Counted from the first letter of the stretch, positions 8,546 through 17,924 are shown. The stretch: 64,000 nt of DNA from Cupriavidus sp. WKF15 (GCF_029278605.1 NZ_CP119573.1:1178001-1242000); one strand, 5' to 3'. Translations and numbers: made by a program. Notes: generated by a model from the letters alone, not told the origin.

Positions 8546-8569
8546 AGAAGCCGGCAATAGCCGGCTTCT
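8546..8569. terminator. Strong stem-loop, probable terminator
   Basis: A perfect 10-base inverted repeat (AGAAGCCGGC, loop AATA, GCCGGCTTCT) in the gap after the FTR1 gene and its decayed neighbour. There is only a weak T-tract behind it. It probably ends the FTR1 transcript. Confidence 0.6.
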
Positions 8570-8837
8570 CTTGTCTCCGCGCGCAGGTCACACTATCCCC
8601 GCAAAACGTCTGGCCAAGTGATAGAACCCGGTCGCGGGGGGAATGGGCTCGAATTTGCCATCGTTCGGCTTGCTGCTTCGCACCTCGCTGGAAGAGTCAA
8701 CGTGCCGCATACTCGCATCGGATGGTCTGCCGAGCCACGGGGCGCACATGGATTTTCTCGGATAACTGACGAAAATCTGGCGTTTTGGAACCAATGACGC
8801 CACGAATCCTTGGTCAGCATTGACTCCGAAGAGAAAA

Positions 8838-10031
8838 ATGAGAATGACTACATCTGCTGGTACCTTGCGTCAGATTCCCTTCAGCATATGGATGCTGGGC
8901 TGCGTGAGTCTGCTGATGGATGTCTCCTCGGAAATCATCCATAGCCTGCTTCCTGTGTTCATGGTCACCACGCTTGGCGCTAGTGCCATGGCGGTTGGGC
9001 TGATAGAAGGCGCGGCGGAGGCGACGGCGCTGATAGTGAAGGTCTTCTCGGGTGCCTTGAGCGACTATCTTGGGAAGCGGAAGGCATTGGCCGTACTTGG
9101 TTACGCGCTCGGGGCACTTTCAAAGCCATTGTTTGCAATCGCCCCCGGTGTCGGAGCCGTGCTGACCGCTCGTTTGACCGACCGAATTGGCAAGGGCATT
9201 CGAGGCGCGCCGCGTGACGCACTGGTCGCGGACATCGCTCCGCAGCACATTCGCGGTGCTGCCTTTGGCTTGCGCCAGGCGCTGGACACCGTCGGCGCCT
9301 TCCTGGGCCCCTTGATTGCCATCGGCCTAATGTTCCTTTGGAAGAACGACTTCAGGTCGGTGTTCTGGGTGGCCGTCATCCCCGGTGTCTTGTGTGTCGC
9401 CGTGCTTATTCTCGGCGTACAGGAGCCCGAGGCACACCAAGGAGCAGAGCGTGTGAACCCCATCCAGCGGGCAAACCTCGCATCTCTGAGCCCAGCTTAC
9501 TGGGGTGTGGTTGCGGTCGGGGCGGTATTCACACTGGCACGATTCAGCGAGGCGTTTCTGGTGCTCCGGGCTCAGCAGGCCGGGCTGCCCCTATTCCTGG
9601 CACCTCTGGTTTTCGTTGTGATGAACATCGTGTATTCCGTGTCGGCTTACCCATTCGGAAAGCTGGCAGACCGGCACAGTCATGCGAAGTTGTTGGTGTG
9701 GGGGATTGTCGTCCTGACTGGTGCCGACTTAGTGCTAGCGACGGGTTTACACTGGGTCGTTGCGCTGTGCGGGGTTGCACTATGGGGCCTGCACATGGGT
9801 ATGACGCAGGGCCTGCTCGCGACAATGGTGGCCGATACAGCACCGCCGGAATTACGGGGTACGGCATACGGGGTTTTCAACCTTGCGAGCGGCCTCGCTA
9901 TGCTGATTGCGAGCGCATTGGCTGGTTGGCTTTGGGACAGCATCGGAGCAGCCTTCACGTTCTACGGCGGAGCCATGTTCTGCGGGGCGGCTATTGTGTT
10001 GATTCTATTAATAGGGCGAAGAACGAGCTGA
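8838..10031 (+). CDS. Major facilitator superfamily transporter
   Basis: About 397 residues with 12 predicted membrane segments. The loop signature reads GALSDYLGKRKAL in the first half and GKLADRHSHAKLL in the second; TARLTDRIGKGIRGAPRDAL is a conserved stretch of a particular MFS subgroup common in environmental proteobacteria. Substrate unknown. Starts at 8838 or 8844 are both possible after GAAGAGAA; a TTG at 8820 would add six residues. It stands alone on the plus strand in a metal-resistance region, which is the only hint to its role. Confidence 0.82.
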   Translation: MRMTTSAGTLRQIPFSIWMLGCVSLLMDVSSEIIHSLLPVFMVTTLGASAMAVGLIEGAAEATALIVKVFSGALSDYLGKRKALAVLGYALGALSKPLFAIAPGVGAVLTARLTDRIGKGIRGAPRDALVADIAPQHIRGAAFGLRQALDTVGAFLGPLIAIGLMFLWKNDFRSVFWVAVIPGVLCVAVLILGVQEPEAHQGAERVNPIQRANLASLSPAYWGVVAVGAVFTLARFSEAFLVLRAQQAGLPLFLAPLVFVVMNIVYSVSAYPFGKLADRHSHAKLLVWGIVVLTGADLVLATGLHWVVALCGVALWGLHMGMTQGLLATMVADTAPPELRGTAYGVFNLASGLAMLIASALAGWLWDSIGAAFTFYGGAMFCGAAIVLILLIGRRTS

Positions 10032-10217
10032 CGCTATGGTCGCAAGGTCGAGGAGCCTGAAGCCAAAGCATGAGAAATGGCTGGCGGCAGCTTTGGTTCT
10101 GGGCGACCAGGAATTCGATGCCGCGCAATCGTAAATCGGCAACCTGAGCGGATGCGTTTCTTGCGCGTTCGGCCACAGAGGTTGGGCCAGTTGGCGGGGG
10201 TACGCGCTGGGCGCCGC

Positions 10218-10874
10218 TTACGCTGTATCGTGCCTTCGTCCGTGTGGCATCTTTTCACTCACAAGCTGCTCCATCTCACCTTGCAGCGAATCGTGCGCAC
10301 GAGCTGCAAGCCATGCGGCGAGCCCGTACTTCGCGAGCTTTCCGCTGAAGATGGCAGCGAAGACCGCAAGCCGTGAAAACTTTGCCAGCGCAACAACGAC
10401 GAGCGCAGGCGTTTGCGGAAGGGGGGAGGCGGCGATGGCCAGTAGCGCGACCAGACCGTAGTCCTCTGCAAGTCGTGCAATCCTGGCCCACTTTGCAGAG
10501 CGTGTGAGTTCAGGGAAATACTCGAGTAACTGCACCCAGCCGAGATGGTGGAATGCAACATAGAGGACGAGCGCAGCCGTGCCGCTCCCCACAGCGGCAC
10601 AGAGCGCTATAGTTCTCCATCGCCGCGCGTTAAGCAGCACGGAAGCGGACAAGAGCGGCACCACAGGTACGGACATGCTCAAGGTGGCAAGAAATGCCAG
10701 TCCACCGACCAGGACGGGGTAGGCCCTTCGGTCCGCTCGCTTGCTCAACATGTCGAGGACACCGGGGAAGACTAGGCGACTGAGCCTTTTTGGCTGCGCA
10801 GTACACGCAGGAAGCCCGCCCCCATTACCGTGGGGCGATGGGCTGGGCTGATGGTGTCTGGCTTCTGCATCCAT
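10218..10874 (-). CDS. VTT-domain (DedA/YqaA-like) membrane protein
   Basis: About 218 residues. After a hydrophilic, Pro/His-rich head of about 40 residues come several hydrophobic segments with the VTT-like order: MSVPVVPLL, an acid/aromatic amphipathic stretch, then AIAASPLPQTPALVVVALAKFSRLAVF, the Pro-rich re-entrant region of SNARE-associated Golgi/YqaA proteins. The family acts in lipid scramblase-like or small-molecule transport. Start uncertain: ATG at 10874 or TTG at 10895. No partner is evident; the YHS protein upstream is on the same strand 113 bases away. Confidence 0.75.
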   Translation of the reverse strand: MDAEARHHQPSPSPHGNGGGLPACTAQPKRLSRLVFPGVLDMLSKRADRRAYPVLVGGLAFLATLSMSVPVVPLLSASVLLNARRWRTIALCAAVGSGTAALVLYVAFHHLGWVQLLEYFPELTRSAKWARIARLAEDYGLVALLAIAASPLPQTPALVVVALAKFSRLAVFAAIFSGKLAKYGLAAWLAARAHDSLQGEMEQLVSEKMPHGRRHDTA

Positions 10875-10987
10875 GGAAGACAGCTGAGCTGGCAATCAGT
10901 GCGCAATGGCGCTCACTTCGGAAGGAATGTTCCAAAGGCTGAAATGGGGGTTCCGGCAGAGGGTACCATAGAAGGAGAAGATGTCGT

Positions 10988-11293
10988 CTAGCAGCCGTGG
11001 TGCCGCTGATGCTGGTACACATATCGCGCGGGGTCTTGTTTAAAGACGGCGCGCGAAGCCTGAGATTCGAAGAAGTATGTCCGACCTTCAAAGTTCGCCG
11101 TGATGGCATGAGCGACCTCAACCTTCCTTCCTGTGACGGGGTCGCGGGCGGTGGAGCTGTACTCCTGCGTTGTATGGCGTTGCGCGCGCTCTTGACTGTT
11201 TCGGCGACTCATGAATTGCTGCCACGCTATCAGGGCGACGACGGCCAGCCCGCAAAGCAGGAGCCATGAGAGATTCTGTGAGAGCCAGTTCAT
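10988..11293 (-). CDS. Membrane-anchored YHS-domain protein
   Basis: A 101-residue protein with one N-terminal membrane helix (residues 9-26) and a C-terminal YHS domain: DPVTGRKV, then YFFESQASRAVFKQDPARYV. YHS domains occur in copper and other metal resistance proteins and may bind metal; here the first Cys of the usual DPVCG motif is replaced (DPVTG), so binding may differ. It ends HHGC. GAGGAGG precedes the start. The neighbouring transporters suggest a metal-related role. Confidence 0.8.
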   Translation of the reverse strand: MNWLSQNLSWLLLCGLAVVALIAWQQFMSRRNSQERAQRHTTQEYSSTARDPVTGRKVEVAHAITANFEGRTYFFESQASRAVFKQDPARYVYQHQRHHGC

Positions 11294-12211
11294 CGTAAGG
11301 CCTCCTCGTCAATGTTTGTCTTGGGGTTCGCATTCGCCCGCATTCGCATAGCGCGCCAACTGTCATCAAAGGCGAAGACTGCCCCACATCACATTGACCA
11401 GACAGGAGAGTAGATGTAGTCCAACCAGTGTGGTGAGCGGAGTCCGCCGAAGCCGGTAAGGCGAATGCATGCCAGGGGCGAGTCCCACGGCGTCGGCGGC
11501 CTGATGACCAGAGAGCCAAATCTTCAGAAATGCCGAGTTGGCCACCGCACTCAACGGAATGCTGCCCTCGCTGTAGCGGCAAAGACGGGAGCATGGGCCC
11601 CGCCCCTCTGGAGGGAGCGGGGGCGATAGGCGGCCTGCAAGGCACAACTTGCACTTTCCAGTATGGGCATCCAAGGCCATTGGCTCTTGATGCCAATCAA
11701 GGAAGCGACGTGGTCTCTGCAACGTAGGCTGCCCCCGTAAGTCCCGTAGGGCGACTCCCGCACCGAATCCGCGCTGAACGGACCGCGTGGCGAACTCGAG
11801 TCTGGGCTAACTGCAGGATGATTTCGCTCGTAAGGACAGTTGCCCGACATCAACGCTTGCCCCCATTTTTTGCCTAGATTCCAAGCAAGCCAGAAAGGGG
11901 CCGGCTGGTTGCGCGAGCCGGCCTCTCCTCGACAGTTGTGCACGGTCCTGTTTCAGGACAATCCTGAACTCGTTCAGCATATAAGGAGAGAAACGATGAA
12001 GAGGAAAATCCTAATGCTGGTACTTTCAGCACAGCCGCTTACTACCATTCCCGCGCTTCGCTGCAGACGAAATCTGCTAGCAAGAGCGCTCAAACTGCGC
12101 ACGAGCTTGTCAACGTCGCCTCGTTCGACAAGCCCACGCTCAACAGGTGCCAGGTGTGGCGCTACCCAAGAATCGGAGCAGGGCTGTCTTTTTACCGATT
12201 GACACGCCAAG
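11294..12211. other. Long gene-poor stretch with one doubtful small frame
   Basis: No gene can be named. A perfect 8-base stem (GGCCGGCT/AGCCGGCC, 11899-11923) may be a terminator. At 11996 a good ribosome site (AAGGAG) precedes MKRKILMLVLSA, which looks like a signal peptide; the frame then runs into low-complexity Ser/Arg. Reading one base over gives a more natural sequence (SAQTAHELVNVASFDKPTL), so a small exported protein may have been frameshifted here. Confidence 0.35.
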
Positions 12212-13342
12212 ATGGACGTAATCAAAGTCGTTGAGAGTCAGCTGGAGGCCGCGATTGCCGCCAAGAAGTGCCATGCGTGCGGTTGCTTGGCGTCGACACT
12301 TAAGGCGATGGGCGGTGCCACGGAGGTTCTTCCCGAGCTTGGACCGATGCTGGCTGCAGCAGAGCGCGTCCTTCTTACGCAGAAGTACGAGTGCCTGGGG
12401 TGCCAAGTGTGCTTCCCAGCAATCGCAGCGAACGCGCTCGCCGAAGCATATCCGGAAATCCTCTCTCAAGCCGCACTTTGTCCCACCGAAGCGCCCGAGG
12501 AGCGCCACGGCTGGCCACCTCTCCCTGGGGACTACACCGTGCTGCGCTATGGAGCCTCCGTCGCTGTTTGCACCCTCAACAGTGATGCCCTGGCGAAGGA
12601 ACTCGCCGACCAAGCTCCGGATGGCTTGGCCATTGTCGGCACAATGCATACGGAGAACTTGGGGGTCGAGCGCGTCATTCGAAATGTGCTCGCCAATCCG
12701 AACATCCGCTGGTTGATTTTGTGTGGGGAGGACACGAGGCAGCTTGTTGGGCACCTTCCCGGCCAGTCGATGGAATCCCTGTGCACCAACGGAACAGACG
12801 ACAGCCAGCGCATCATTGGCGCCAAGGGGAAGCGCCCCTACTTGAAAAACGTTTCCCGAGAGCACATAGAGGCTTTCAACCGACAGGTTGGACTTGTCTC
12901 AATGATTGGCACCGAAGATGTCGGCCTTATCAGTCAGGCAATTGTTGACCGGCACAGGCAAGGGGTGCCGCCGTTCGGGGAGCATGTTGCTGATATTGCC
13001 GTCGAAACCGTCGTCTCTCGGGAGCCTCAGTTTTACAAGTCAGACCCTGCTGGCTTTCTCGTGGTCTATCCAGACCACCGAGCAAAGAAGTTGGTGGCGG
13101 AGCATTACACCAATGCTGGTCAGCTTGACGTCGTCGTCGAAGGGGCAACGCCAACTGCTGTCTACTCGGAAATTGTGAAGCGTGGACTGGTGAGCCAGCT
13201 CGACCACGCTGCCTACCTGGGTCGCGAACTTGCAAACGCCGCGCACAGCCTCCTGACTGGCCAACAGTACGTTCAGGACCGGGCGCCCGGCAAGCCCATG
13301 CCCCTTTCCGATGCTGCATTCTCGATACGAGGGAAGCCCTAA
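12212..13342 (+). CDS. Cys-cluster / MtrA-like / DUF4346 protein
   Basis: A 376-residue soluble protein in three parts. Residues 18-67 hold two Cys clusters, CHACGC (20-25) and CLGCQVC (61-67), a possible Fe-S or metal site. Residues about 100-240 match the corrinoid-binding MtrA family of methyl-transfer proteins: WPPLPGDYTVL, AVCTLNS, HTENLGVERVI, NIRWLILCGED, RIIGAKGKRPYL. Residues about 270-365 match DUF4346: VVYPDHRAKKLV, EHYTNAG, GLVSQLDHAAYLGREL, QYVQD. MtrA moves methyl groups in methanogens; bacterial relatives are linked to corrinoid proteins of unknown purpose. A methyl or corrinoid role is inferred only from family. It stands alone, with no MtrH-like methyltransferase nearby. Confidence 0.75.
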   Translation: MDVIKVVESQLEAAIAAKKCHACGCLASTLKAMGGATEVLPELGPMLAAAERVLLTQKYECLGCQVCFPAIAANALAEAYPEILSQAALCPTEAPEERHGWPPLPGDYTVLRYGASVAVCTLNSDALAKELADQAPDGLAIVGTMHTENLGVERVIRNVLANPNIRWLILCGEDTRQLVGHLPGQSMESLCTNGTDDSQRIIGAKGKRPYLKNVSREHIEAFNRQVGLVSMIGTEDVGLISQAIVDRHRQGVPPFGEHVADIAVETVVSREPQFYKSDPAGFLVVYPDHRAKKLVAEHYTNAGQLDVVVEGATPTAVYSEIVKRGLVSQLDHAAYLGRELANAAHSLLTGQQYVQDRAPGKPMPLSDAAFSIRGKP

Positions 13343-13528
13343 CTTTCGACGGCCGGACAACGGTTACTCGGCGTTAATGCGAAGCCCTCACAAGTCCATG
13401 GCCAAATGGTCATCGCAGCCACATCGAGTTCTTGATGGGTCCCCGCCAGCGTGCGAGTGAGCGAGTGAACGCGCCAAGGAATTCTGGCGTTACGATTAGA
13501 CCTTGCATCACGGGCACGGAGGGGGAAA

Positions 13529-14131
13529 ATGGGGTGCGATTGCGGTCACTCACCGGCACGGACAGACGAAGAGCGGAAGACCGTGCGCATCGCGCTGGCA
13601 CTGAATCTTGCGATGTTCGTCATTGGCACGACTGCGGGCCTTTGGGCCCAATCGAGTGGGCTGCTGGCTGACGCGCTTGACATGCTATCCGACGCAGCGG
13701 CCTACGCGATGGCACTGATAGCGGTAGCGCGAGGGCCGGCTTTCAAGCACCGCTCCGCACGATTGAGCGGTATCCTGCTGTTCGTGCTCGGCCTCGGCAT
13801 TTTTGTCGACGTAGCAAGGCGGGCACTAGGAGGTACGGAACCGGTCGGCGGCGTCATGATGGTGTTCGCGTTGCTGTCGTTGGCAGTCAACGCTACTGTA
13901 CTACGCATGCTCGCGCGCTTCCGAACTGGGGAGGTCCATCTTCGCGCCACCTACCTTTTCACTCGAGCCGACGTTGTTGCGAACCTCGGCGTTTTTGTGT
14001 CCGGCGCAATTGTTGCGATAACGGGGCTTCGCTGGGCCGACCTCGTTACAGGTTTTCTCATCGGAGCCTATGTTGTGCGCGAGGCGACGGAGATTTTGCG
14101 GGACTCCCGAAAAAGAGGAAGTCCTGCCTGA
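13529..14131 (+). CDS. Short CDF-family cation transporter
   Basis: A 200-residue protein with six hydrophobic segments and no C-terminal cytoplasmic domain. Segment 2 carries DALDMLSD (Asp51, Asp55 in place of the usual HxxxD) and segment 5 carries FTRADVV with a single Asp. This is the compact subclass of cation diffusion facilitators often found beside RND metal pumps. The N-terminus has CDCGH. GGAGGGG precedes the ATG. Downstream lies the tail of an RND pump gene, so it was probably part of a czc-like heavy-metal locus. Confidence 0.82.
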   Translation: MGCDCGHSPARTDEERKTVRIALALNLAMFVIGTTAGLWAQSSGLLADALDMLSDAAAYAMALIAVARGPAFKHRSARLSGILLFVLGLGIFVDVARRALGGTEPVGGVMMVFALLSLAVNATVLRMLARFRTGEVHLRATYLFTRADVVANLGVFVSGAIVAITGLRWADLVTGFLIGAYVVREATEILRDSRKRGSPA

Positions 14132-14176
14132 ATAGCGGACCCACATGCTCAGGCGGCGCCCGCTCATTCCATCTCG

Positions 14177-14515
14177 GTGGTCGGCGGCTTGCCAGTCTTT
14201 GCGACTGGTGGTCTTCTGTCGTTGGGCTCGATGGTCGGATTCATCTCTCACTACAAGCAACTGGTTCATGTGGAGGGACATTCCCGGGGGCTGGAGACGG
14301 CAACGCTAGGCGCAGAGGAGCGATTGGCGCCAATCCTGAGACGGCGATGGTCACTGGCCTCGGCTTGTTACCGTTAGCCCTTCAAAGTGGGGAACCCGGA
14401 AATGAAGTGGAGGGACCGATGGCCGTAGTCATTCTCGGCGGCCTTGTCACCTCAACGGTGCTGAACCTTCTTGTGCTGCCGACGCTAGCGCTTCGCTTCG
14501 GGCAATTCGACCGCT
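14177..14515 (+). pseudogene. C-terminal remnant of an RND heavy-metal efflux pump (CzcA/CusA type)
   Basis: Two overlapping frames together give the end of an RND pump. The first (from 14177) reads [16 protein letters not shown], then [32 protein letters not shown]. The second (from 14347) reads [17 protein letters not shown], then [32 protein letters not shown] short deletion removed the helix before SHYK, and a frameshift lies near 14345. The rest of the gene (over 900 codons) is missing. Not functional. Confidence 0.8.
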
Positions 14516-14667
14516 CCCGCTGCATTTTTGACCGGCGACTCTTATCGAATAGCAGTTGCTATTTCGGACACAGTGAGCATGATTGAATTGCGCAGCGTGA
14601 TGCCGAACAGGGTAACGAGCAGCGGGCCACGCCGGCTGCGTAGGGCAATATAAACCAACAGGCAGAT

Positions 14668-14880
14668 GACGACCCGCTTATCGGCGAGGCGGTATGCCAG
14701 ATGTCCGCGACGCCTGCTATGCCGTCGATTGGGTCACCGATGGGGAACAAGCCGGTCTCGCGGCCTCGACCGAACAGTATTCGGCGGTGCTCCCGGACCT
14801 GGGCCTCCCTGGGCAGGACGGCTTGGCGGTGTTGCGGCATCTGCGGCAACGTGCCAACTCGGTAAGGCCGTCGCAACGAA
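14668..14880 (+). pseudogene. Receiver-domain remnant of an OmpR-type response regulator
   Basis: DDPLIGEAV (from 14668, one frame) and then, after a frameshift, YAVDWVTDGEQAGLA, YSAVLPDLGLPGQDGLAVLRHLRQR (14715-14865) match the receiver domain of QseB/IrlR-type regulators. The phosphate-accepting Asp is present (LPDLGLPG), but the DNA-binding domain and C-terminus are gone. Probably the regulator of the lost RND pump. Confidence 0.7.
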
Positions 14881-15613
14881 GCTCGAGTGTACGAGCTTTG
14901 CGGAGAGCGCAGGTTAGCTGAAAGGCCAGCTTGGCTTCTCCGCAATTGTCACGTTCGGGGAAGTGCAATGAAACCGTCTCGGTGAAGGCTGGACCGAAGG
15001 GAACCGCGAAGCGGCCGAATCGTAGGCGGCGCTGACCAGTGCGACAAGTCGCCCGAGGGGCGTCACTATACACCAGAGCAAAGTGGTCAGAAGTAGGCGC
15101 CGGCGTTCGACTGCCGGTTGCAAGCGAACTTGCAAATCCTCTGCCTTCCAAGGAGAGCAAATAGAGTTTGAGCTGGAAGCCAGATGGCGAAGCAGTGCCC
15201 CAACGGTTTAGTCATAGGCGGACCCGGCCAACTCTCTTCCATTCCAATCGTTCAAAAAGAAGGCCGTCACAGTGACGTCATTTGGATGCCGACATAATCG
15301 CTCATCAGGCAACTCTGCAGTTTCGAATGATATGCACGTAACGATTCGCACATTCACTATCCCAGGAAAGCGTAGCCGAGAGCCTCTGCACCAGGCGGCG
15401 GTGTACGCCACGATAGGACAGGACGTCGCTCCCCTAATGAGAAGTGATTGGAGTCAGGGAGAGTCCGAGGTATTTAAAGCAGCGCTGAATTGGGCTTTAA
15501 GGAATTCTTATATCGTATCGAATCATAGTTCGGACTCATTCTATGAAATCGCTGCCGGCGGCTAGTTGAGCGGCTGCCATGGCACCGCTGCTCCGCAGGG
15601 CGGCCCGCGTTCC
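14881..15613. other. Gene-poor stretch
   Basis: No convincing gene. A frame at 15332-15565 on the plus strand (MHVTIRTFTIPGKRSREPLH onward, 77 residues) has a natural look and ends just before the DUF3562 gene, but has no ribosome site and no recognisable family. It may be a small hypothetical gene. Confidence 0.3.
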
Positions 15614-15955
15614 TTATCCGTGGACAGCGCGAAGGTTTTGTCGTTTTTGTTGCGGCCGGGGGTGTGAGCAGTCGTTTGGGGCAGCTGCGAAGGCCACTTG
15701 AGTGCCAGAGAGAGCCTCTTCCCGAGTAGCATCCAGGAGGTTGGAGGAGTGAGTTTGAGTTGCAGACTCGGCATCGGCATTTCGAAGCCGGGCGATTGCG
15801 CGCTTCGCTGCGAACAACGGCAGGTAAGTATGAACGCGGGCATCCGCACTTAGCTCTGCGAAAGCGGCGAGGTAGGATTCCCTGGCAGCCTCCGGAGGGA
15901 AACCCGTGTCGGCCGCGATTCTCGCGACCACATGGTCTTGGTCCTCTGTTCTCAT
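15614..15955 (-). CDS. DUF3562-family protein with C-terminal extension
   Basis: A 113-residue protein. Residues 1-58 match DUF3562: a helix VVARIAADTGFPPEAARESYLAAF, then ELSADARVHTYLPLFAAKRAIARL. The same pattern recurs in the 64-residue protein at 18923-19117 (ARVHDYLHVFVVKRVMALL). The last 55 residues are low-complexity and not part of the family; they may be added by a frameshift, since typical members are 60-80 residues. GAGGGGAG precedes the ATG. Function unknown; such small proteins are frequent in Cupriavidus-like metal-resistance islands. Confidence 0.7.
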   Translation of the reverse strand: MRTEDQDHVVARIAADTGFPPEAARESYLAAFAELSADARVHTYLPLFAAKRAIARLRNADAESATQTHSSNLLDATREEALSGTQVAFAAAPNDCSHPRPQQKRQNLRAVHG

Positions 15956-16573
15956 CGCTCCCCTCTATTATCTTCTTGCGCGCATGACTGCAGCTGTGCC
16001 GATTCGTGTGCGTGATGGTCGATTCCCTGTGACGCCTGCGGTAACCCTGTGTCGAGGACCGAGCCGCGCATTGCAGTTCGGAACGGACAACTACTCTAGT
16101 TAACTTCGGGAGCAAATGTGGGAGCTTGTGAGAAAAACAGGGAAAAAGTTAGGACTTTTCAGTTGGTGGTTACTTAGTACCGAATACCTTAAGGTCCTTC
16201 CGTGCAAGCTGCAGAGGCTGCGAGGCTGAGCGCGAGGTCGCACGAGCCTTTGCGGTGGTTGAGCTACCGCAGGCAGGATTTAACCCGGAGCGTTGACGAG
16301 GTCCGCCGTTTTGCTTTTCCCGAGGTGCGGTCATGGCTCGTTGGCGAATCCCGCGCTGAATCCCGTCAGGCCCGCTACCAGAGGGTTCGGCCCGTTCGGC
16401 TGGCGGCGTTGAAAGACTCCCGACTGGTTCTCAGCGCACTGGTGCTCGCATTTGGGGAGGTTGGCCCCGTAACCGGTTGCACGCTCGACTCGCTCGGGCC
16501 AATCGGGCGGAAGTAGGGGGAGGCCAGTCGCCCCGTGAGGGCGGACATACGGCCACCTGTGGCGTGATTTCTG
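15956..16573. other. Gene-poor stretch
   Basis: No supportable gene on either strand. An AT-rich segment at about 16085-16200 would suit a promoter for the DUF3562 gene or for a lost gene, but no clear -35/-10 pair is assigned. Confidence 0.4.
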
Positions 16574-16805
16574 TGCATGCTCTGCTCCTTGCCGCCCTGT
16601 TTCCTTCTTTGCAGAGCAGCCCAATGCCAACGAGTTCTGGCAGGACAAAACTACGAGCGGGGCTGGCCGAATGGCCGGATGGCACCGCTGCCTTACCTTC
16701 CAGGCGAGACAGCGGTCGGAGAACGACTGATGACTTGCCTAAATGCGATACAAGGTTCGTCTAGAACAACTGTCCACGTGACTTCCTTCCTTGGGGTTCC
16801 AAAGC
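16574..16805. repeat. Diverged repeat copy A (partner at 27417-27640)
   Basis: Shares a series of blocks in the same order with 27417-27640: TGCTCTGCTCC, a GTTCTGGC..GGACA block, GGCCGAATGGCCG, CACCGCTGCCTTACC, CAGCGGTCGG, ACGACT.ATG, CTTGCCT, and ACAACTGTCCACGTG. Differences are mainly single bases and short indels. Neither copy encodes a convincing protein. Both are followed by an AT-rich near-palindrome on the same strand. Confidence 0.75.
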
Positions 16806-16833
16806 CAAGCTGGGCCTGGTCGGACCACCGAAG

Positions 16834-16862
16834 TTGATTCGTAAATACTATATATACTGTAT
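16834..16862 (+). promoter_or_regulatory. AT-rich near-palindrome before the basic-protein gene
   Basis: TTGATT (16834-16839) is followed by ATACTATATATACTGTAT (16845-16862), an imperfect version of the perfect 18-base palindrome at 27816-27833, which has TTGACA at nearly the same distance before it. A likely operator/promoter for the gene starting at 16893. Confidence 0.5.
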
Positions 16863-16892
16863 GAAGAGGAATGCATAGGAACGGAGGACTTG

Positions 16893-17339
16893 ATGTCAGT
16901 CGAATCACGGAAGAAGGCAACCGCGACGGTCGGACCGGAGGCAAAGGGCGAGAAAGGGACGGACGGCAAGCTGCGCTCCGGCAAGGCAGGAAAGAAGGCG
17001 GCCCCGGCCACGAAGGTCGCGGCTGACGTGGCAGCAGTGACTGATGGAGAGGCTTCCAGCTCGAGAAAGGCAAAGAAGCCGAGCAATGGCGCGGCACCAC
17101 GGACAGACAAACCGCCCAAGAAGCCAAAGGTTATCCGAGACAGCTTCACTATGCCGGAATACGACTATGGAAAGCTGGCTGACCTGAAGCGAAAATGCTT
17201 GGCGGGCGGCGTCCAGGTGAAGAAGAGTGAGCTGCTAAGGGCCGGGCTCCTGGCTCTCGAAGCCCTCCCGGAAAAGAGGCTACTCAGCGTTGTTGCGCAA
17301 GTCGAGGCAGTCAAGACGGGACGCCCTGCAAAATCCTAA
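16893..17339 (+). CDS. Lys/Ala-rich basic protein with putative ribbon-helix-helix C-terminus
   Basis: A 148-residue protein. Residues 1-85 are histone-H1-like: rich in Lys, Ala, Gly and Pro, with repeated KKxA/KPxK, and surely disordered. Residues 86-148 form a compact domain: VIRDSFTMPEYDYGKLADLKRKCLAGG, then VKKSELLRAGLLALEALPE, and VEAVKTGRP, reminiscent of a ribbon-helix-helix strand plus two helices. DNA binding is therefore likely. GGAGG lies five bases before the ATG. The upstream palindrome may be its own operator. Function unknown; a nucleoid-associated or plasmid-type regulator is possible. Confidence 0.7.
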   Translation: MSVESRKKATATVGPEAKGEKGTDGKLRSGKAGKKAAPATKVAADVAAVTDGEASSSRKAKKPSNGAAPRTDKPPKKPKVIRDSFTMPEYDYGKLADLKRKCLAGGVQVKKSELLRAGLLALEALPEKRLLSVVAQVEAVKTGRPAKS

Positions 17340-17385
17340 ACTAACGCGCCGGTCCTCCTTCACAGAAGGCACGGCCAAAACAAAA

Positions 17386-17408
17386 GAGCCATCCAATCTG
17401 GATGGCTC
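17386..17408 (-). terminator. Stem-loop with T-tract on the minus strand
   Basis: A perfect 10-base stem (GAGCCATCCA, loop ATC, TGGATGGCTC). The A-rich run just left of it reads as TTTTGTTTT on the minus strand, so it is a good rho-independent terminator for leftward transcripts, though no minus-strand gene is evident to its right. It can also end the gene at 16893-17339. Confidence 0.6.
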
Positions 17409-17924
17409 CAACAACCCCCGCGACAATAATCCGTCCACCTAAGTTTGCCCCTGGGGCCGAACGCTCTCCGGCATCCGTGCCCTCCACTGAGGTACCTCTG
17501 GTCGATGTGCATCAAGTTGGCACATGTCCCGCCCCAACGGTCCATATGCAACGCATTGTCAATAATTCTGTAGCTGCGTCTTGATTCGGGCCAAATCATG
17601 GGGTCCTTTTATTGCAACAATAAGACAATCGTGCCACTCATTGTTCGCTCGAATCAACACGAACGGTCGTCGAGAATCACTTGCTCGGTTTGTGTCTCAT
17701 GCGCCTCATTTGCTTTCTTTGGGAAGCTGGGCCCACGATGCCGCCATGACGACTCCGTCGGCGAGAGAAATCCTGCGGTGCCACGCGGGCATTCCCCCGG
17801 AGATGCGAACGGTACATCACCCGAATTCCGCGTTCTTTCCCCGAGTACCCCTTTCGGGTGACTAGACTAGAGATTTGGCCGGGCGCTGACCTGCGCCTTG
17901 GTTGAGTCCTCTTCGGGGAAGCCG
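17409..17924. other. Gene-poor stretch
   Basis: No gene is seen. The presence of a leftward terminator at 17386-17408 leaves open a non-coding or lost transcript from this stretch. Plus-strand frames here are short and without ribosome sites. Confidence 0.3.

Noticed and set aside
8588..8803. 71-codon minus-strand frame before the second MFS gene
   Set aside because: Some transposase-like feel (Arg/Ser-rich), but no motif can be named and the ends are undefined.
11596..11640. Possible tRNA or small RNA in the gap after the YHS gene
   Set aside because: A GC-rich inverted stretch exists, but no cloverleaf, CCA end or conserved T-loop can be drawn.
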